A stretch of DNA of 35,453 bases from an uncultured Caryophanales bacterium. GTDB taxonomy: Bacteria; Bacillota_I; Bacilli_A; Acholeplasmatales; Anaeroplasmataceae. The stretch is taken from NCBI GenBank assembly GCA_946407635.1, contig CAMJOZ010000008.1, positions 1 to 35,453 on the forward strand, in the 5' to 3' direction. Of the stretch, positions 32,692-35,453 are shown in pieces (position 1 is the stretch's first letter; the number at the start of each line of letters is the position of its first letter). Under the pieces are notes generated by a model that was not told the origin of the DNA, made no database searches, and saw only the letters and a list, made by a program, of their open reading frames with translations. A program made the position numbers and the translations under genes.

Positions 32692-33969
32692 TTACTTAAT
32701 AATCTCTTTTCCGCCCATATAAGGTCTTAATGCCTTAGGAATAGATATTGAACCATCCTCATTATAATTGTTTTCAATTACGGCAATTAAACCTCTTGGA
32801 GTAGCTAATACAGTATTATTTAAAGTATGAAGTAAATAATTTGAATCAGCACCCTTAGCTCTAATACCTAAACGACGAGCTTGAGCATCTCCTAAAGTTG
32901 AACAAGAACCAACCTCAAAATATTTTTGTTGTCTTGGGCTCCATGCTTCAACATCGCATGATTTAACCTTTAAATCAGCTAAATCACCACTACAACATTC
33001 AAGTGTTCTTACAGGAACATCTAGTGATCTAAAGAATTCAACAGTATAGCTCCACATCTTGTTATACCATTCCATTGAATCCTCAGGCTTACATAAAACA
33101 ATCATTTCTTGTTTTTCAAATTGATGTACTCTATAAATACCACGCTCTTCAATACCATGAGCGCCTACTTCTTTTCTAAAGCATGGAGAATAAGATGTTA
33201 AAGTGATAGGTAATTCAGATTCTTTTACTAATTGACCTTTGAATCTACCAATCATTGAATGCTCAGAAGTACCGATTAAATATAAATCTTCGCCTTCAAT
33301 CTTATACATCATGTTTTCCATTTCCTTAAAGCTCATTACGCCATTTACAACATCAGAGTGAATCATAAATGGTGGAATACAATAAGTAAAGCCCTTATCA
33401 ATCATAAAATCTCTTGCATAAGATAACATAGCACTATGAAGTCTTGCTATATCACCAAGTAGATAATAAAAACCATTACCAGAAGTTCTACCTGAAGCAT
33501 CCTTATCTAAACCATTAAATTTAGCAATAATATCTGCATGATAAGGGATTTCATAGCTTGGAACAACAGGTTCACCAAATTTTTGATTTTCAACATTAAA
33601 TGAATCATCTTTTCCAATTGGAACACTCTTATCAATGATATTAGGAATAACCATCATTCTTTTTAATAATTCAGCTTCAAGTTCAGCTAATTCAGGATCT
33701 ATTTCTGCAATTCTTTGATTATTCTTATTTACAGTTTCTTTTATCTTATTAGCTTCTTCAACTTTCTTTTCTCTCATTAAAGCGCCAATTTGTTTAGATA
33801 AATCATTACGAGAAGCTCTTAAAGCTTCACCTTCTTGTTTTAAAGCTCTAATCTTTTTATCGATATCAATAACTTCATCAACTAAAGGTAATTTCTCGTC
33901 TTGAAATTTTTTCTTAATATTTTCTTTTACAATATCAGGATTTTCTCTTAAAAATTTAATATCTAACAT
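32692..33969 (-). CDS. serS: Seryl-tRNA synthetase, divergent active-site motifs
   Basis: Charges tRNA-Ser (and tRNA-Sec where present). The 425-residue protein has the long N-terminal coiled-coil arm (about 25-110) and a class II core. Motif 2 is recognisable (FRKEVGAHGIEERGIYRVHQFEKQE). The segment that is usually TAEV in bacteria reads GTSEHSMIGRF, and motif 3 reads LHTLNNTVLATPRGLIAVIEN instead of the usual NGSGLAVGR type. These variants recall archaeal and eukaryotic SerRS. The SD is GGAG, with an extended -10 upstream. Confidence 0.95.
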   Translation of the reverse strand: MLDIKFLRENPDIVKENIKKKFQDEKLPLVDEVIDIDKKIRALKQEGEALRASRNDLSKQIGALMREKKVEEANKIKETVNKNNQRIAEIDPELAELEAELLKRMMVIPNIIDKSVPIGKDDSFNVENQKFGEPVVPSYEIPYHADIIAKFNGLDKDASGRTSGNGFYYLLGDIARLHSAMLSYARDFMIDKGFTYCIPPFMIHSDVVNGVMSFKEMENMMYKIEGEDLYLIGTSEHSMIGRFKGQLVKESELPITLTSYSPCFRKEVGAHGIEERGIYRVHQFEKQEMIVLCKPEDSMEWYNKMWSYTVEFFRSLDVPVRTLECCSGDLADLKVKSCDVEAWSPRQQKYFEVGSCSTLGDAQARRLGIRAKGADSNYLLHTLNNTVLATPRGLIAVIENNYNEDGSISIPKALRPYMGGKEIIK

Positions 33970-33999
33970 AATAATATCTCCATTTTTTAATACATAATT

Positions 34000-34008
34000 A
34001 TTTTATCA
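34000..34008 (-). promoter_or_regulatory. Extended -10 promoter of serS
   Basis: The minus strand reads TGATAAAAT (hexamer 34000-34005), 31 nt before the serS ATG, just after the previous terminator. No good -35 is visible. Confidence 0.5.
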
Positions 34009-34024
34009 CAATATAAAAATAAAA

Positions 34025-34052
34025 AAAGGCTAAAATCTTATTTTTAGCCTTT
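34025..34052 (-). terminator. Terminator of the SHOCT membrane-protein gene
   Basis: An 11-bp stem AAAGGCTAAAA/TTTTAGCCTTT with a 6-nt loop, then a T-rich tail on the minus strand. Confidence 0.88.
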
Positions 34053-34072
34053 AAATAATATTTTATTAAATA

Positions 34073-34933
34073 TTAAAGTAATTTTTTCTTTTCTTCTTCA
34101 AATTCTTCTTTAGTCAAAACGCCATCATCATAAAGCTTTTTTAACTTAGCTAGCTTATCATATTTATCTTCTTCAGCTGGCTTAGGTGTTTCAACCTTTT
34201 GATTTTCAGCGATTTGATCAATCTTTTCACCAATCTTTGTTAAGTCTTCAGCATTAGCATCAGCCATTGTTGTCTTTGGTGCATATTTATTAGCGAAGAA
34301 CGCTAATAAACCTAAGCTTACATAAGCAATTAAATCTGTTAAAGTTAAGAATATAGCTGTAACAATTAAATAACCAACTAGATTACTACCTTCTTGTGCA
34401 GGAATCTTTAACATACATACAACAGCACCAACTAAGAATACTAATACAGCAGTCGCTGTAATGAAAGCTGTAACAGCAATATATAAGAATGATTCTTTAT
34501 CCTTTCTATATGCCTTTAAACCTCTTGAGTTTAAAGAGAAAGTGAATGATAAAATCAAGAAAGTAACAATAATAAACACTAATACACCAGTATTTAATTT
34601 TTGACCATCATTATTAGCACTAATAGCTATACCAACTATTGAACCAATGAAACAAGCTAAAGGTCCTAAAGTTTGAACTTTAGAATATTTACCTACTGAC
34701 AAAATAGCAGATTTAACATTACCTTTTCTCATTGATATAAATGAGATAACAGTAACAATCATTAATGATATACCTGTAACTAATACAACTATTAATAAAG
34801 CGATAGTTGATTCAGTATTAGGATATAATTTCTTTAATTCACTATAAGATAAAATACCAAAAATAACTGATATTAATAGTGAAAGAGCAGAACCTATACA
34901 AATATAGGAAAGTTTTTTACTTATTTTTTCCAT
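34073..34933 (-). CDS. Six-helix membrane protein with C-terminal SHOCT domain
   Basis: A 286-residue protein with about six membrane helices in the first 215 residues (for example ICIGSALSLLISVIFGIL, IALLIVVLVTGISLMIV, YLIVTAIFLTLTDLIAYV). A charged linker (EKIDQIAENQKVETPKP) follows, ending in a SHOCT domain (KLAKLKKLYDDGVLTKEEFEEEKKKLL). SHOCT modules are short C-terminal helices thought to mediate oligomerisation; the function of this protein is unknown. I start at ATG 34933 behind AGGGGG; the TTG two codons earlier is less likely. It has its own terminator. Confidence 0.85.
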   Translation of the reverse strand: MEKISKKLSYICIGSALSLLISVIFGILSYSELKKLYPNTESTIALLIVVLVTGISLMIVTVISFISMRKGNVKSAILSVGKYSKVQTLGPLACFIGSIVGIAISANNDGQKLNTGVLVFIIVTFLILSFTFSLNSRGLKAYRKDKESFLYIAVTAFITATAVLVFLVGAVVCMLKIPAQEGSNLVGYLIVTAIFLTLTDLIAYVSLGLLAFFANKYAPKTTMADANAEDLTKIGEKIDQIAENQKVETPKPAEEDKYDKLAKLKKLYDDGVLTKEEFEEEKKKLL

Positions 34934-34959
34934 AAACAACCCCCTAATATTTTTTTCAA

Positions 34960-35453
34960 TTAGAATCCGAAGAATTCTTTTGCGTTGTTATAGCAAATAT
35001 CTTCTACAACCTTACCTAAAGTATCTAATTCTTCTACTGGATATTGACCAGATTCAACTAGATTACCAAACATTTGACATAAAATACGTCTATAGTATTC
35101 ATGACGAGGATAAGCTAAGAAGCTTCTAGAGTCAGTTAACATACCAACTGCTTGAGACATAACTGTAACTTGCATTGCAGTTTCAAAATTTTGTCTCATA
35201 CCATCTTGTTGATCTAAGAACCACCAAGCAGTACCAACTTGAACTCTATTCTTAATTCCTTCTTTTTGGAAGCATCCTGCTAAAACCATTAAAGCATAAT
35301 TATCACGAGGGTTTAAATTATATAAAATAGTCTTAGGAAGACAATCTAATTCATCAAGCTTACCTAATAAAGCTGATAATTTTTCCATATAAACTGCATC
35401 TTCAATTGCATCAAAACCAGTATCTGGTCCAATCTTCTTAAGCATTGATTTAG
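34960..35453 (-). CDS. uxaC: Glucuronate (uronate) isomerase, 3' part
   Basis: Converts D-glucuronate to D-fructuronate (and galacturonate to tagaturonate) for uronate catabolism. Only the C-terminal 164 or so codons are in the window; the frame runs open through the right edge. Family motifs: GPDTGFDAIED, KTILYNLNPRDNYALMVLAGCFQ, QVGTAWWFLDQQDGM, and GMLTDSRSFLAYPRHEYYRRILC. Together with the GH43 enzyme this suggests use of plant glucuronoxylan or pectin. It ends with TAA, 26 nt before the SHOCT gene start. Confidence 0.96.
   Translation of the reverse strand, partial: KSMLKKIGPDTGFDAIEDAVYMEKLSALLGKLDELDCLPKTILYNLNPRDNYALMVLAGCFQKEGIKNRVQVGTAWWFLDQQDGMRQNFETAMQVTVMSQAVGMLTDSRSFLAYPRHEYYRRILCQMFGNLVESGQYPVEELDTLGKVVEDICYNNAKEFFGF

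Noticed and set aside
1-35453. CRISPR arrays and tRNA or rRNA genes
   Set aside because: No regularly spaced repeats, no cas-like genes, and no recognisable tRNA cloverleaf or rRNA sequence on either strand.
1-35453. TGA read as Trp (Mycoplasma code)
   Set aside because: All conserved Trp positions inspected are TGG and no gene needs TGA read-through; the rare use of TGA is reported separately.

Overview
The window is about 35 kb of a very AT-rich, gene-dense bacterial chromosome. Gene content and signals point to a low-GC Firmicute of the class Bacilli, probably a gut lineage near RF39 or Erysipelotrichia (inference). Evidence: a T-box leader on pheST, strong Shine-Dalgarno (SD) sequences, Firmicutes-type gene orders (rpsB-tsf-pyrH-frr, cdsA-dxr-rseP, ecfA1-ecfA2-ecfT-truA, rlmN-rsgA-rpe), and plant-glycan enzymes (GH43, UxaC). 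UGG encodes Trp and no reassigned code is needed, but 35 of 36 stop codons are TAA or TAG.

Layout from the left, minus strand unless noted. 1-211: non-coding, with a possible IS3-type terminal repeat. 212-7140: operon cdsA-dxr-rseP-GH43 xylosidase-rlmCD-like-TfoX-like, with its own extended -10 promoter. 7219-13409: a 6.1 kb accessory island inserted between frr and cdsA. 13406-16559: rpsB-tsf-pyrH-frr behind a structured rpsB leader. 16759-19915: the ferrous iron operon feoA-feoB-small Cys-rich protein, with paired operator-like palindromes. 19969-21250 (plus strand): msrC, then rpsD behind a consensus promoter and S4-type leader. 21264-25058: ecfA1-ecfA2-ecfT-truA-NifX-like. 25110-26275: a flavoredoxin-like gene divergent from a TetR regulator. 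26285-28891: rlmN-rsgA-rpe. 28913-32671: T-box-pheS-pheT. 32692-34008: serS. 34025-35453: a six-helix SHOCT protein and the 3' part of uxaC.

The most interesting region is 7219-13409. Six genes lie on one strand: a 1012-residue soluble FtsK/SpoIIIE-family ATPase with three RecA-like modules (only the middle one canonical), a 90-residue helical hairpin protein, a 97-residue WXG100 protein with a clear W-S-G turn, a 73-residue WXG-like fragment, a 321-residue coiled-coil protein with a hydrophobic C-terminus, and a 383-residue acidic orphan. This looks like a stripped-down type VII secretion-like module with none of the usual membrane components (EssA, EssB, EsaA, EccD or EsaB types) in the operon. 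It has its own near-consensus promoter with a 22-bp near-palindrome across the spacer. It is bounded by two identical 44-bp copies of the frr terminator, so recombination between them would remove the module and rejoin frr to cdsA. It occupies the place where uppS normally lies.
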